64,000 bases of DNA, taken from the NCBI RefSeq assembly GCF_002288925.2, contig NW_022098030.1:8655532-8719531 (forward strand). Direction: 5' to 3'. Source of the DNA: Delphinapterus leucas. Lineage: Eukaryota > Chordata > Mammalia > Artiodactyla > Monodontidae. The notes beneath the pieces were generated by a model. That model was not told where the DNA came from, did not search any database, and saw nothing but the letters and a program-made list of their open reading frames with translations. A program made the position numbers and the translations under genes. Below are positions 9,246 through 21,172 of this stretch, in pieces. The first letter of the stretch is position 1. Every line of letters starts with the position of its first letter.

Positions 9246-12200
9246 TTGGTTTCTGTTTAGAGAAAATACACAAAACAAAATAAAACTTGAATGAGTTGCA
9301 TAAGCCAGTTTCTAATCCAGGGCCACCTGTTTTTCCTGATTTTTATGTCTGATAAATCCCTTTTAATTAACATTAAGCTTTTTTTAATGTAAATCACTAT
9401 TGAAGAGACAAGGCTAATTTTTCTGCAAAAATATACATCTTTTTACGTTTCTAAAGTTTAGTCATGGCAAGATGTGAGCATGCAACTAAGTGACTTCTAT
9501 GAGCAAGACTTTTTCATTATTTTGTCCCTAAAAAATACATTCTACTTGAAATTCAAAAATTCTTTTGGTAAATGTGGGTCTTATCTTTTTTGTTCTTACA
9601 GTCAGTGGGCAACCTCCATGGGGCAGGGGAGAATAATGATAAAATAAAACATTGAAAACTTTTCTAGACATACGTCAACAGATCAACAAAAATCTCTGTT
9701 TAGCCATCTGGATATTTACTCTTTATAAGGTGTGTTTTTCAATTTGTGTGAAATATAAAGAGCTCTTTTATTTTTTCTCCACAGCAGGATAGTCAGGGAC
9801 AATTCTCTTGCTAATTCTGTGGTTTTGACCTCTTAACCTAGTTAGTATACAGGGAATAAGGAATAACAACATGCAGACCTTTGAGAACTGAAGCCCAAAA
9901 GACACATCTGGTCATCAGAAGGGAATATAGTATGCCAATAGCAAATAGTCACACTTACATGATGCCATCTGCTTTAGCAGAACTAATGGAGGAATGAAAA
10001 GAGATAATTTGAAGTAAATGACATATAAGTGGATTGCTGATCCAAAGAGAATGGGGTGAGGGATGCCACTTTCCCATATTTGGTTCAGTTTAATATGTGG
10101 GCAGTGACTTTGATAATCTGAGTGGTGTGCACTCTTCAAGTTCAAGAGGATTTCAAGTGATAAACATCTCAGGAGAAATCAAACCTTTGGAAGAAGCAAC
10201 TGTGTCCCTTAGCATGAGCCAAGAAACTTGGGATTTTAGAACAACAAACTTATCTAGATTTTGAATAAGTCAATCATCTAGTCAAGTAATGCTTAGAAAA
10301 GAATAACTTTTCCAAGATGATGATGTTCATCACCATCAAAAATACTATCCTTTTTCTCTGGAAATGTGAAAAGTTGGCAGAATATTTCTGACATATACAA
10401 AAGTTTTGGCAGCAGGGAATTTTTTTTTTTCTGAAAATAAAGTGTTGACCCAGCCCCATTTTCACTCAGTTTAGCTGTTTCAACTTCTTTAAAAGTGAGA
10501 TAAAATATGTGAAAGTTGAGGTAGGTTAACAGAAACTCCTATGTAACTTAAAAGAGAAACAGATCATTGAGTACCTTGGACAGAAAATAAAGTTTGAAGC
10601 ATTGCCTTCTTGAACATTCTATTGACGATTTCTCCAGTGAACAACTTTATTTGGAGTTTAAGAAACGAAAGGTCAGCTAAAACTAGCTGGTTCTGCAACA
10701 GTAATATTTAGGCCTCAATATTCTTAGAGCTGTAAGAGTCAATGAAAGTGTCAAAGGATTGCACAGATTTTTGAGTCCCGCCAAAGAAGTTTCAAGAGAC
10801 CCTCTGGCATTGTAACGGTGGTGTTTGACATTGACTTAGCATTGGCTGCAGCTTCTTACATGTATATAATCATATATGTTAACAACTCACAAAACTTTAC
10901 TAGAGCCCTAGTATTAGGGCTCTGACAATAAGGTGATTGGAAATAATTATTTTTTCCCTTATAGTAGCAATTAACTATTCATTCTCTGTCTTCTTGCTTT
11001 ATATCATGAAATTGCTTCTGGATATTATTCCATTAATCAATACTGAAATATGATAATCTTGCAATTAGAGAGCCATGCTAAGTGCATGTCCTATGCCATG
11101 ATCCATGCACACTTAGCAAAGAGCAAGCCCCTAACCATTTAATCCCTAAGACATTTGAGCCTCAACTTATTTTTAGGCAGCATACTGATACGTAAACAGC
11201 ATGGACATTGTCTTAAAGTATAAATAATTTTTTTCTTTCTTTTGCGTTTCTCTGTAGAACCAAGTGCATTGCCTGGCCCAGTGTTGGCACATTTTGAATA
11301 TGTGTAGTTTAGTCTTCCTTTGTTTTTTATTTAATATAACTTCATTTAAAAGTGTTATTCATTTGACCTTTGTTATGCTAGTGTGTTGGGGATTATTTTC
11401 TCAATCCCTATTTTAATAGGGCTTATATTATTATTCACAGATGGGGGAATATGTCTTTGAAACAATGTATTACTCAATGGATCTAAAATGCTGTAAAGGC
11501 AGTTATGTTTCTCTGATATATATAGATTTAAATTTGGTGAACATATGTAAAATCACATGAAACCACTGTAATAACATACAGGCAGATGCTAGAAAATGCT
11601 CCCACTTACATTAGAGGACAAGAAGAATTAATTTGTAACATTTTTTAACTTTTAGAATATTTTTTGGAGATAGGTCCCAATTTTGAACTTGTATATATGT
11701 GAATTTCAAGGGCAGCTTTTCAAAGTTATTTTGTAATTTTTATTCTTCTTTTGGTGTATCTGGCAAAAATTTTTCCCTAGTATTTTACAGTTTCTAAAAA
11801 TATATCTTGAGATTCTCAAAATACATGAAAGAAAATTCCCAGCTAGTTCCTCACTTGAGTATATTTGCAGTGGTGGTATGATTCTAAAAATAATATTTAT
11901 GTTTAATGTATCCTGCTTTGAGATTTGTATAAGAGGTTTTATAGCTTTGTGAGTTGTTAGCATATATGATTATATAAATTTAAAAGCTGCAGCCAATGCT
12001 AAGTAAATGTCAGTGTGGTTGTGAGGGAAAAATGTAATCATTTACATCAGCTACCAAGTCTAAACATTGTATAAGTATGGTAAAACCTTTTAAGAACCGC
12101 TCCTGATAAAGAGGACAGAATTTTGCAGCTATAGATTCTGCAGAGGATGAAATAAAGGACAAAACTAATTTTCCCTGATTTGGGAAGCTTTGTCAATCTC

Positions 12201-12589
12201 AAGATATCAACTTTAAATGTAGAGAAAATTAAACTCAAATGACACTTGAAAAATAAAGCAATAGTTTCATACACTTAGCAAAGAATAAAGTGTGTCACAG
12301 ATTCTTTTGATGCCAAACATTTTCATGTGTAGCACTGTTACGGCCATTTTTCATTCCCTCATTTCTATTCATTACTTTTGATGGTAAGACTTTCCTCTTC
12401 AATCTCAAATCTTGATAATAAGGAAGAAGTAGAATTCATTGCCATTCCTAAATAACAGGGCAACTTAATTACTGTTTAACTTAAAAACTGACCTGTTCAT
12501 TCTATTCTCCAAGCAAAAAAAAAAAATAGATGTCTTTTGTTGTTGATGATGATAATTTTTGTTTCATTTTTAACTGTTTACTCTGCAGC
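9246..12589. other. Unclassified spacer, about 3.3 kb
   Basis: I see no gene or RNA and no repeat I can name with confidence. Composition is AT-rich but locally more complex at about 9900-10270 and 10580-10830, where there are few simple-sequence runs. The minus-strand frames at 9915-10145, 10274-10465, 11706-11963 and 12047-12274 lack recognisable motifs and are judged chance. Weak L2-like wording near 11260-11300 (TGCATTGCCTGGCCCAGTG) is too short to call. Confidence 0.5.
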
Positions 12590-12790
12590 ACGATTTCTCA
12601 AGCATGGGACTATTCATATTTGGAATCAAATAATTATTTATTGTGGCAGGTAGTCTTATGTGTTATAGGATGTTCAGCATCATCCCTGATCTTTACTCAA
12701 TAGATGCCAGTCCCACAGAGTGTGAAAATCAAAAAATGTCTCTAGACGTTGTGAAATGTCACCCAATAGGCATTGAGAACAAATGATCCT
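12590..12790 (+). mobile_element. MER20 (hAT-Charlie DNA transposon)
   Basis: Follows the MER20 order: GATTTCTCAAGCATGGGACT, TTTGGAATCAAATAATT, GTTATAGGATGTTCAGCATC, CTCAATAGATGCCAGTCCCA, AAAATGTCTCTAGACGTTG, ending near CATTGAGAACAAATGATCC. This is a non-autonomous DNA element of about 200 bp, so it carries no gene. A second copy lies at 19890-20145. Confidence 0.82.
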
Positions 12791-13866
12791 CAGGATAGTT
12801 TGGGACTTTGGGGGCTTACAGTACTAGACAGAAATATAAAGGGAATATAAACACAGCATTTTATTTTACAATAGAAAACATAACCCTAAAAGTAAGAAAA
12901 TCAGTGTAGTAGTTGTCATATATATACAATATCCATGTGTTCCAAACATGTAATTGTCACAGATAACTTACTAAGCAGAGACGTACTTGTCAGGACAATG
13001 AGACATTTGAAATCTAGATTCTCCTAGCATGGCAAATATGTTTGGCTTTGCTTCTTTTTACCTCAGGAAAGAGTGAAAGAGTAGTGGAGTAATTTACGAT
13101 TTTTGGTCCATTTATGGTTTGCTGTTGCCTCACCATAGCTACTTAATACTCTATTTTCATAATATATGTGCAGTGTAGTATGGTATTTTAGAAGTCTATT
13201 GATACAGAAACATCAGGAAATGATCTCAGCTTTGCATCTCAAACTCAATTATTAGCTTTCAGGTATTCTATTATGTAAAACAGTTTATACTGTATGCTAA
13301 TATTGTTAAAAATATTAAACAATGTAAAAAACCTACATTTCTATGTTGACAATTACAGAGCAGTAGTTGATTTTATCTGTTGAAAGACATGAATTAATAG
13401 AACCATGTTTCCATGACAACAATGAATCTCCTTTGCCCTAATAGCTGCAGTTTTAATTATAGCTTATATTCTCCTAGTAATAGCTCTTCACTGTTTCCTC
13501 ACTACTTTCCATACTGAATGTTTTCTCTTGGTGCCTTAGCCATTAAAGATCCAGTTTACAAAGGCTAAATGTCAGGTTAATACACGTTAAAGCTGGATTT
13601 TTCTCTTGGATACTACACCTTGACAATTAACACTAGAAAGAGTGGCATTAAATTAAAGCACATGGATAGTTTCTAATGTAGAGTTCTTTATGTGTATAGC
13701 ATTATTATTCAGATTTCAACAGTTATTTGTTGCTTCCACTGAGCAGTAATAAAATAAAAATTAAGTACATTATAATATGATTTTAATAATGTATATTTCA
13801 GATTATCAAGAAAATCTTTACAACAATATTTAGAGAAACTTTTGTTTTAAGTTAAAAAAACTATAT
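12791..13866. other. Unclassified spacer, about 1.1 kb
   Basis: AT-rich sequence with no gene, RNA gene or confidently recognised repeat. Some words (for example around 13020-13260) look non-repetitive. Confidence 0.5.
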
Positions 13867-13869
13867 TTG

Positions 13870-14363
13870 GGTAGAATGTGTCTTTTGGATGACCCCTTTG
13901 GACAAAGAATGTCACTGCCGTTATCAGTAAACAAAGGATGTTGCAGCCATCAAGCCATCAGCCACTGCAGCCATGCTGCCCCTCACCCCCTACCCCATGA
14001 GGGGATTCAGGATGGAGAAAGCAGGATAGTGGTCCTAGTTAGTTATGGTATATATCAAAGAAATGATTTCAATGAGCCCAGGCTCTTGCATCTTCCCTTA
14101 CATAGAAAAGTGCTAAATGCATTAACTTGAGATGTCTGGTTTTTCTTTAATTAACAGTACTCTTTTGATGTTCTGACTAACTGGTTTTTTTGTTTGATTG
14201 TTTGTTTTCAAAAACTCTATATATCCTGACTCCTCCCTTACCTCTTTGGAACAGTCCCTCAAAGCTATCTGATTGGCTATTTCCTGGGCTTAAGTCCTCA
14301 GTATGTCTGCTGAATAGAATAAAACTCTCAACTTTTAGGTTGTGCATTATTTTTCAGTTGACA
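13870..14363 (+). mobile_element. Candidate ERV solo LTR (gammaretrovirus-like)
   Basis: About 490 bp with LTR layout: a GC-richer U3 containing GCAGCCATCAAGCCATCAGC, a TATA-like box CTATATATCC (TATATAT at 14218-14224), CTGACTCCTCCCTTACC, CCTGGGCTTAAGTCCTCAGT, a poly(A) signal AATAAA at 14318-14323, CTCTCAACTTTTAGGTTGTG, and a 3' end CAGTTGACA (14355-14363). No internal retroviral region flanks it, so it appears solitary. The 5' end, likely at a TG near 13877, is not fixed because I could not find a target-site duplication. The 87-codon frame inside is not a gene. Confidence 0.7.
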
Positions 14364-14569
14364 CTCCCTAGTCTGTGTCTTTATTATTTTGTTATTAGGC
14401 CTCCTCTGCTTTCTTACGTGTCACCCTGTCATCCAGGATTTCTCTGCTTTGTTCCAGGTATTATGTTGCTCTCCCAATGTTGAGTTTGAACCTGTGAGCA
14501 CTATCTAGGCTTGAATTCATTTCCCCTGCCTCCAGTGCTTCATTATCAGTGTGCTTATACCAGGTTTAA
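14364..14569. other. Unclassified sequence after the LTR
   Basis: About 200 bp containing GCCTCCTCTGCTTTCTTACG and GTGAGCACTATCTAGGCTTG. It is not clearly part of the LTR and not clearly another repeat. Confidence 0.4.
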
Positions 14570-14735
14570 GATTCAACAATAGTAAGTCCCAAGTATTCTT
14601 GGGCGCTTTCACAGATCATCTTACCTCATCCTATCAGCCTCTAAGCTACTTAGTGCCACTTTCAATTTGATGATGATGAAGCTGAGGCTTCGAGTGTTTT
14701 GACTCACCTGGCCATGGGCACACAGCTTTTTCCTC
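14570..14735 (+). mobile_element. MIR SINE
   Basis: MIR order is visible: CAGATCATCTTACCTCATCC, GATGATGATGAAGCTGAGGC (the core that reads GATGAGGAAACTGAGGC in intact copies), and a 3' part TGGCCATGGGCACACAGC. This is an ancient mammalian tRNA-derived SINE, heavily diverged. Confidence 0.75.
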
Positions 14736-14832
14736 TGAGCCTTTCAAAGTTTGACTTGCCCATCTGATAAATTCATCACTGCTACTGTGGCCACTAAAGA
14801 CCACCATGCCCCTTTTGGTAGAAATATTTTTC

Positions 14833-14960
14833 ATGGTGGGGCGGGGGGGTGGGATGAATTGGGAGATTGGGATTGACATATATACACTAATGTGTATAAA
14901 ATGGATAACTAATAAGAACCTGCTGTATAAAAAAATAAAATAAAATTCAAAAAAAAGTTT
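14833..14960 (+). mobile_element. L1 3' end fragment (cetartiodactyl type)
   Basis: The words GAATTGGGAGATTGGGATTG, ACATATATACACTAATGTG and GGATAACTAATAAGAACCTG, followed by AAAAAAATAAAATAAAATT, match the 3' untranslated region of cetartiodactyl L1 that also occurs at 61440-61746. It is a very short 5'-truncated copy. A G-rich run (14835-14853) precedes it. Confidence 0.8.
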
Positions 14961-16659
14961 TTTCAGAGAATCTTTTAAAATACTGTGACTTAGATTTTGT
15001 TTAACCAAAAAGGAAAATAATGGTGCTAATCTCAGATCAGGTGAGAAGGACTCTGTGGCTCTGAGAAGCAAAGAAAAGATATTCTAAATCACAAATCACA
15101 AATCTTCTCTGGGTTTTGAAAAAAGTTATATTCATATGTTGTGATGCTAATGGCAGTTTAACTCATAGAGATGGTTGGAATGTTTTAAACAAAAGTTCAT
15201 GGAATTACAATTAGAATGGCATGTTCTAAAAAAAAGCACTTGCAATTTCTGAATCCTTGATAAGTCAGATTAGCTATGAACTATGTATGAGGCATATTTA
15301 ATAATTAAGGGCCCATTTTGTCCTTGGCTTTTCTTCTGGAGAACTCAGCCCCTGGAGGTACATTATAAAGTATGAATAGATATTAAAAATGTAATTTTAA
15401 AGTACAAATGAAGTGAGGCCTCTGTCTAGAACATGACTTGTCTAGGTTTATTATTCAGATAGTTAAAAAGCATTTTATTGAGAATACAAAAGATAAAAAC
15501 CCTGATTTTTAAGTCTCTCTCTTAGAAATGAATAAAATATTAATGTCCCTACAAAAGGATAATGGTGGAAATGTTCATCGTATATATTATTAATTTTATG
15601 AAATCAATGTAGTTATTTTGGGGAATTATAGATTTTTATGGAATATCCCTTACTAGATTTACAAAATTTATGAAGTCACAGTACACATTATGGAATTAAG
15701 AGCCTTGTTCAAAAATAAATTCTGTTCCTCTTCAGGAAATGAAGGCCCAAAGCATAAGGATAAAGAGTAAAAATTCTATTATTCAAGGGCATAATAACTA
15801 TCGTGTCAATTATAATTATTTGTGGGTAAAAAAATTTAAAGACATCTGAATGGTCTTTAAAATTTTTTTGTCAACATATATTACTGACCTTAAGCACAGA
15901 TTGCTGAAATGAACATCAGAACATTTGTTAAGGGTGGTAAATATTATAAACTGATGTAAGAAAAAAAATTAAGTATATTAGAATAAATTATATTAAACAA
16001 GTTTGCTAATTACCATAATTTCCAGGTAAGCTACTCCAAGTCACAATCTCTCAGAAAGTGTTACAGAGAAGTGTAAAATAGGAATAGCAAATTGCACTTT
16101 ACAAACTTAGTATATGGAAAAATTCTACAATGGCATTAATAGTATAGGCCATAAGAAAGCAGCCTAAAAAGTTAAACACAAGTCCAGTGAATTCTACTCT
16201 GGGGAGGTTTGAACATTAAGTATAAAAATTTATCAAAGAATTCAAAAACTTCTGCATAGTGACATGATTTTCTAAGTACCAACCAAACTATTGGCAGTTG
16301 TTTTTCTTAAAGTGAAAATTGTTTTTGTCCCATCAGAACAAAATCAGATACTATAAAACTCTATTTCCCATAATAGTGCATTGAAAGAAATGCATATACA
16401 AGGATAATGGTATGAAGTAGAGAGCCTTGACCCAGAGTTAGAAAACCCGTAGTGTGTGTATGCGTCTCTCTGTGTGTGTGTGTGATAATAAACAGATGTA
16501 TAGGCATTTTCAGTGCTACTGAAAAAGAAGTTTATATTCCAATATTATATGAATGCATAAATCAATTACAGAGAAATAGTTAATCAAGGATCTTTTAAAA
16601 AACAAATTTGGAGGACTGATATAATAGCAAAACAATAATTTGCAATTGATATTAGAACT
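14961..16659. other. AT-rich unclassified spacer, about 1.7 kb
   Basis: No gene, RNA gene or named repeat seen, apart from a short imperfect GT run at about 16452-16484. A 141-codon minus-strand frame (14646-15071) starts here and runs through the L1 3' end and the MIR, so it is chance. Confidence 0.5.
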
Positions 16660-16815
16660 CATGCTATAATTTCTCTCCCCCTGCACCTCCCTGCCCTCCT
16701 AGATGCAGCCAACCAGTGTTCTGCTTTCTCTCACTAACAGATTAGTTTGCATTTTCTGGAATTTGATAGAAATGTAATCATATCATATATAGTCTTTTTA
16801 AAGAATTCTTTTGGT
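16660..16815 (-). mobile_element. Old L1 3' untranslated fragment, antisense
   Basis: CCCTCCTAGATGCAGCCAAC, TTCTGCTTTCTCTCACTAAC, GTTTGCATTTTCTGGAATTT and AGAAATGTAATCATATCAT follow the antisense order of L1MC/L1ME 3' sequence. Short and diverged. Confidence 0.65.
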
Positions 16816-17097
16816 ATAGGCTAGTGTGGGATGTAGACAATGTGGACATAGGTTTGTGCATGATGTCAAGGTAGAATGCAAAAAAAGAAAATCTGATGGA
16901 GAACAAGACAATGATATGAAGATATTACCTGGATAAAAATTTCCACAACTCTTTGTAAAGGAGCAATTAGAATTTAATATCAGAACAACATTGTATATTT
17001 CCTTTACCTTGTTTATAAATATTCATACTTCCTTTAGTTATATATTTAAATACATGTATTTTTGTTTTTATAGTGTAGGTTCAGAGGTCCTTCTATT
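16816..17097. other. Unclassified spacer
   Basis: Between an L1 fragment and a MaLR LTR. Nothing recognised. Confidence 0.45.
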
Positions 17098-17420
17098 AGT
17101 TTGGTAGAGCTAGCATAACAAAATACCACAGACTGAGTGACTTAAATGACAAAAATTTTTTTTCTGATGTTTCCGGATGCTAGAAGTCTGAAATCAAAAT
17201 GTCAGCAGGTTTGGTATCCTCTGAGACCTCTCTCCTTGGCTTGCAGATGGCTGCTTTCTCTCTGTGTCCTTACACTCTCTTCCCTCACTCTGTATCTGTA
17301 ACCTATTCTCTGCTTTAAGGACACAAGTCATATTGAATTAGTGCCCACCCATATGTTCAAATATAGTCACATTCTGAAGTACTGGGAATTAGGACTTCAA
17401 CATATGAATTTTAGATCATT
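17098..17420 (-). mobile_element. MaLR LTR (MLT1 type), antisense
   Basis: Minus-strand MLT1 text is clear: TAGCATAACAAAATACCACA, GACTGAGTGACTTAAATGAC, CCTCTCTCCTTGGCTTGCAG, AAGGACACAAGTCATATTGA, ATAGTCACATTCTGAAGTAC and GGACTTCAACATATGAATTT. Nearly the whole LTR remains, with no internal region. Confidence 0.85.
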
Positions 17421-18626
17421 AAAATCCTCAATTATCTTTCTCTTAACCTTTCCAAAATGCTAAATTAAAGGAACCTAAACCTAGATCACAACTGACAAAT
17501 TCAGTTGAAAATCTGAGCTTTTAGAAGGATGCTGCTAAGACTTGGATGTGAGGATTATTACAATGAATGCTTTCTGCTACAGGAAGTACTTGTAAACTAT
17601 AAAATGATATGTGTCATTTTCATTTAACCCACAATTAGATTCTTCTGTGTAGTAGTGACTGCTATATACAATGTATCGCTTTGTTTCATCTTTGTTCTGG
17701 GAAGTATGTTTATAAATGGTTCATATAGAGAATATAGTTTTATTACTAATTTTGTAAATTATCACTATGGCATCTCTAAATAATTTATCACTGTATTTTC
17801 AGGTAATGTCATTTTTCTAACTTTTTATTTCCTTTGATAACCATAAATACTAACACTTCTCTCATTTGGGGGGTAGCTTTAAAAAAATTCACCAGAATTA
17901 AAAGTTTTAAATGTGTCAAGTTTTTAAATTTCAAATTTTAAGACACTAAGTCTGAAAACTATGATCTTCAAAAGATATAGTTGGTTGTCTTTTTGAGACA
18001 ATACAATTTCTTTTGAAAAAAGGAGATACTTTAAGTTGTTTAATATCTGTCTGTGAATTTATAACACCAAAAATGATCTAAGATTGTGATCATAGTCTTT
18101 TATAATGAATGCCAAATGTTTTTTATTTTCTATAAATACAGGATTGTAAGTGGGTAAATAAAGCACTTTCCTCTTATGCATTGCATCAGATATTTTACAT
18201 GTTTAATGAGATACATGGTACATTTACTTAAATCATCCATCATTTATTCTAGGCATTGTGCTTTATAATCTCTAATGTTTGTATATTATATATATAATAT
18301 ACATATATATCCAAATAATAAACTAAAAATTTCCAGCAAATTTAAGCACACATGGTTTCTGAAGTCCAATTCTTAAAGCTTACATTGTTTGCTTTAAGTT
18401 TAATTAATAGTTGATCTTATTGTTTTAGACACTGTGAAAAGAATGGTTACTATTTATTATGAAACTGATAAAACGAAAGCAATCACTTAGTATAGTATAC
18501 ATTACTAAATTTAATCTACAAAACTTCAGATACTTGAGTATAGTAGTGAAATGATATGTGCCTAACAGCCACAGGAATAACAACTGCATATTGCACAGAT
18601 AGTGCAATCACTTTGTGATAGATTTT
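17421..18626. other. AT-rich unclassified spacer, about 1.2 kb
   Basis: No gene or confident repeat. It includes a TA-rich low-complexity patch at about 18280-18310. A 60-codon minus-strand frame at 18425-18607 has no recognisable feature. Confidence 0.5.
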
Positions 18627-18730
18627 GTTATGGGATTAATTGTGTCTCCCCAAATTAATATGATTAATATGTTGAAGCCTCAACCCCCAGTACCTCAGAA
18701 TGTAACTGTATCTGGATCATATTTTTAGTG
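18627..18730 (+). mobile_element. MaLR LTR 5' fragment (MLT1A type)
   Basis: TGTTATGGGATTAATTGTG, CTCCCCAAATTAATATG, TTGAAGCCTCAACCCCCAGT and CCTCAGAATGTAACTGTATC match the first 100 bp of an MLT1A-like LTR. The rest of the LTR is missing; the sequence leaves the family after GGATCATATTTTTAG. Confidence 0.78.
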
Positions 18731-18833
18731 AAAAAAATTAAAGTGTTAATAGCAGCTTTCTATAGCAGTGGATATATATGTGCAAATTGATTTGGCTTAA
18801 TCCAGTAAATAAACAAATCACCTGTGTCCTTTG

Positions 18834-18834
<1 letters not shown>

Positions 18835-18886
<52 letters not shown>

Positions 18887-18890
18887 ATGT
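18835..18890 (+). repeat. (AC)n microsatellite
   Basis: An uninterrupted AC run of about 23 units (18835-18880), followed by the imperfect ATACACATG. The purity and length suggest an actively mutating, likely polymorphic locus. Confidence 0.97.
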
Positions 18891-19889
18891 ATCTATTAGG
18901 TTCCCGTTATCCCATTATGCTAAGCCTTTCAGCTGATTTCTTCATCTCTCTGATGGCTGATTTTGAGAGGTTATAGGGTAAATCTAATTAGAGAGAATGT
19001 GTGAAGAGAAATGTACAAACCAGGCTTTCCTTGCTAAAACTAAAAGGACTATGCTTTGCTAGTGAACAGTGTGGGATGGAGAGTCTGCTGTTGCTGACCC
19101 TTCACCTCTCTGACTCTGGTGGTCCTGAACCTTTCTTTGAGCATTGAACCACTCTGTTCTGATGGTGATTTCAGGGCTGCCTATCTGCTCTCAGTATCTT
19201 CAGGCAGTCTGCACACAGGAGACTTCGCTTGCGCATAAGCCACTACACCTTTCAAAGTGAGCACAGATGTCCTACACCACCCGACCTTCTGTTCGTTCTG
19301 GGTGAATCTTTTCATCCATTTCTTACATGACTTGGTCACTTATTCACAGTAATAAATGATAGGAAAAAAACTAGAATTGCTTCTGGGCCACATCCTAGGC
19401 TTAAAATGTGTGTGATTTTTACACGATAGTTTATAATAGATGATTGATTTTAAAATACATGTCTCACTTATACTATGATATGAAGACTGACAATTTCATT
19501 TTCAAATCTTCTGTATGGCAAAATTAGAAATCGATTTTAAAATTAACATATGCTTTCCTATAAAGATCTGATATATGTGTTTAGATTACTTTCAGGATGC
19601 TAGAGACTCAGAACAATCCTTTAGCAAAGTGTTACAAAATGCACGTATACATTCCAAACTTTCTGACACCTAGGAGTTAACATATACTTGTCAAGTCAAA
19701 CCACGACTTCAATTTGAGACTTCGAGTTGTCTTTGTAATTTATCTTGTTGATGTTAATTCACATAGAATGATATGGGTAGATTAGTCTTTGGAAAGTAAT
19801 AGAAAGGACTTGGGTGTTTTTATACCCTTTGTATGTAAAAAAATACATTATGACATGATTAAGTATTGCTTTTATTCTTTCAAACATTC
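18891..19889. other. Unclassified spacer, about 1 kb
   Basis: The part at about 19070-19330 is noticeably less AT-rich and has few simple runs, for example CTGCCTATCTGCTCTCAGTA. I recognise no family and no coding frame in it. It could be unique or conserved noncoding sequence. Confidence 0.45.
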
Positions 19890-20145
19890 TAAGGCTGGGT
19901 TTCTTAACAGCAATACCTTTGTTATTCTGGGCTGGGTAGTATTTGCCGTGGAAGGTGTTCTGTGCCTTGTAGGATGATCAGCAGCAACCTTATACTGTAT
20001 TCACTAGATGCCAGTAGGACAGCCTCCCCCGCAACCCCCCACCCCCACCCCCACCCCGCACACATACACACTGTGTGGTAACAACCAAAAGTGTCTCCAG
20101 CCATGCCAGTGGCCTCTGGGGAGAAAAACCACATGCAGTTAAGAA
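19890..20145 (+). mobile_element. MER20 DNA transposon with internal C-rich expansion
   Basis: MER20 order: GGGTTTCTTAACAGCAATAC, GTTATTCTGGGCTGGGTAGT, GCCTTGTAGGATGATCAGCA, CACTAGATGCCAGTAGGACA, then CAACCAAAAGTGTCTCCAGC and CTGGGGAGAAAAACC. Between 20022 and 20070 the normally short C-rich stretch has expanded to CCCCCA-type repeats plus CACACATACACACA, making this copy longer than the usual 200 bp or so. The 70-codon minus-strand frame here is a by-product of the C-rich tract. Confidence 0.85.
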
Positions 20146-20619
20146 GATGGTTCTAAGGGATTTATTGAAACATTATAGCATATTAGAAAACAAGAGTTTT
20201 TAGTCTGTATACCAGAATTTACTCTCAACTTTGCTACTTACTAGATTTGACTTTTAGTGTGTCACTTTATTCTTTACGATTTTATTTTCTCATTTAAAAT
20301 TTGAGGGCTACCTTCATCCACTGCTTAGAAAATTTAGAATCAAATGCTAACTCCTTAACATGGTTTTGAAGGAAAACACAATCTATGATTAGGGAAAATA
20401 ACCCAAGGAAACTAATTTAATTTCCTTGGTCAGAAAGAAACCTCTCAAAGGTGACATGTAAAATGAAACATGAAAGAATAAAAATGCAAGCCTTGGGATG
20501 AAGAGGATGAAGAGTGGTCTGTGGAGGAAAAAAAAAGCAAGTACAAAGACCTCAAGGTCTTTGTCTAAAAGTACATGTGATTTTTCTCCCATTCTATAGA
20601 GATTTTGTCTGTTTGTTGA
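20146..20619. other. Unclassified spacer
   Basis: No gene seen. A stretch of purine-rich words near 20485-20560 (GGGATGAAGAGGATGAAGAG) is not a known repeat to me. The 67-codon minus-strand frame at 20389-20592 has no recognised motif. Confidence 0.45.
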
Positions 20620-21172
20620 AGGAGATCAGAGGGTCACACTAAAATTTGCTGCTTTGGCATATGGATTACTTTGAGCTGATGGAAGTTGAGACACAGGAAG
20701 AGCTCTATGCCCTCCGCTCATCTGCCTAAACAGGACACCAATTCCCCTTGTGAAGATGTCCTCCACTCTCCCATAACAGGAAGAGGGGAACAGCTCTTAT
20801 CACCAGAGAGAGGGGCAGCACGGAGATGACTCTGCATGAAGTAACCATACCAAATAACCCTTATTTACCATTAGTTTCCCTCATATATTTACCTTCCCAC
20901 AATTTACTACCCTGATAAACCCAACCCCCCTTTCCTTTTTCTAGTCTCTTGTCCACAATTTATCATTCTTTATTAAAAAGATATATAAGCTGTCATGTAT
21001 GACCACTTCTTTGAGTTTTTCACTTTTGTGAAGCCTCTGTACACATAAAAATATATTAGCATTAAGTAAAATTGGCATTCTTTTCTCCTGTCATTCTGTC
21101 TTTTATCAATATGAGTCAAAGGCCCCATTTATAGAACCTAACAGAGTAGAAGAAAAGCTTTTCCTCCCCTAC
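20620..21172 (+). mobile_element. Candidate ERV LTR, second family
   Basis: LTR-like order: U3 with CATATGGATTACTTTGAGCT and GGAAGAGGGGAACAGCTCTT; a TATA box (TATATAA at 20982-20988); CCACTTCTTTGAGTTTTTCA; GTGAAGCCTCTGTACACATA; a degenerate poly(A) region AGCATTAAGTAAAATTGG; CTTCTCCTGTCATTCTGTC-like text; and an end TTTTCCTCCCCTAC. I know similar text from class I ERV LTRs of cetartiodactyls. No internal region follows. Ends are approximate and no duplication was found. Confidence 0.62.

Noticed and set aside
14646..15071. A 141-codon minus-strand frame
   Set aside because: It runs through an L1 3' end, a G-rich tract and a MIR, so it is not a conserved coding unit.
20028..20070. Possible G-quadruplex or telomere-like repeat
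   Set aside because: The C-rich tract is an irregular CCCCCA expansion within MER20 with too few regular units for a telomere-like array. A quadruplex on the other strand cannot be excluded but is not supported beyond composition.
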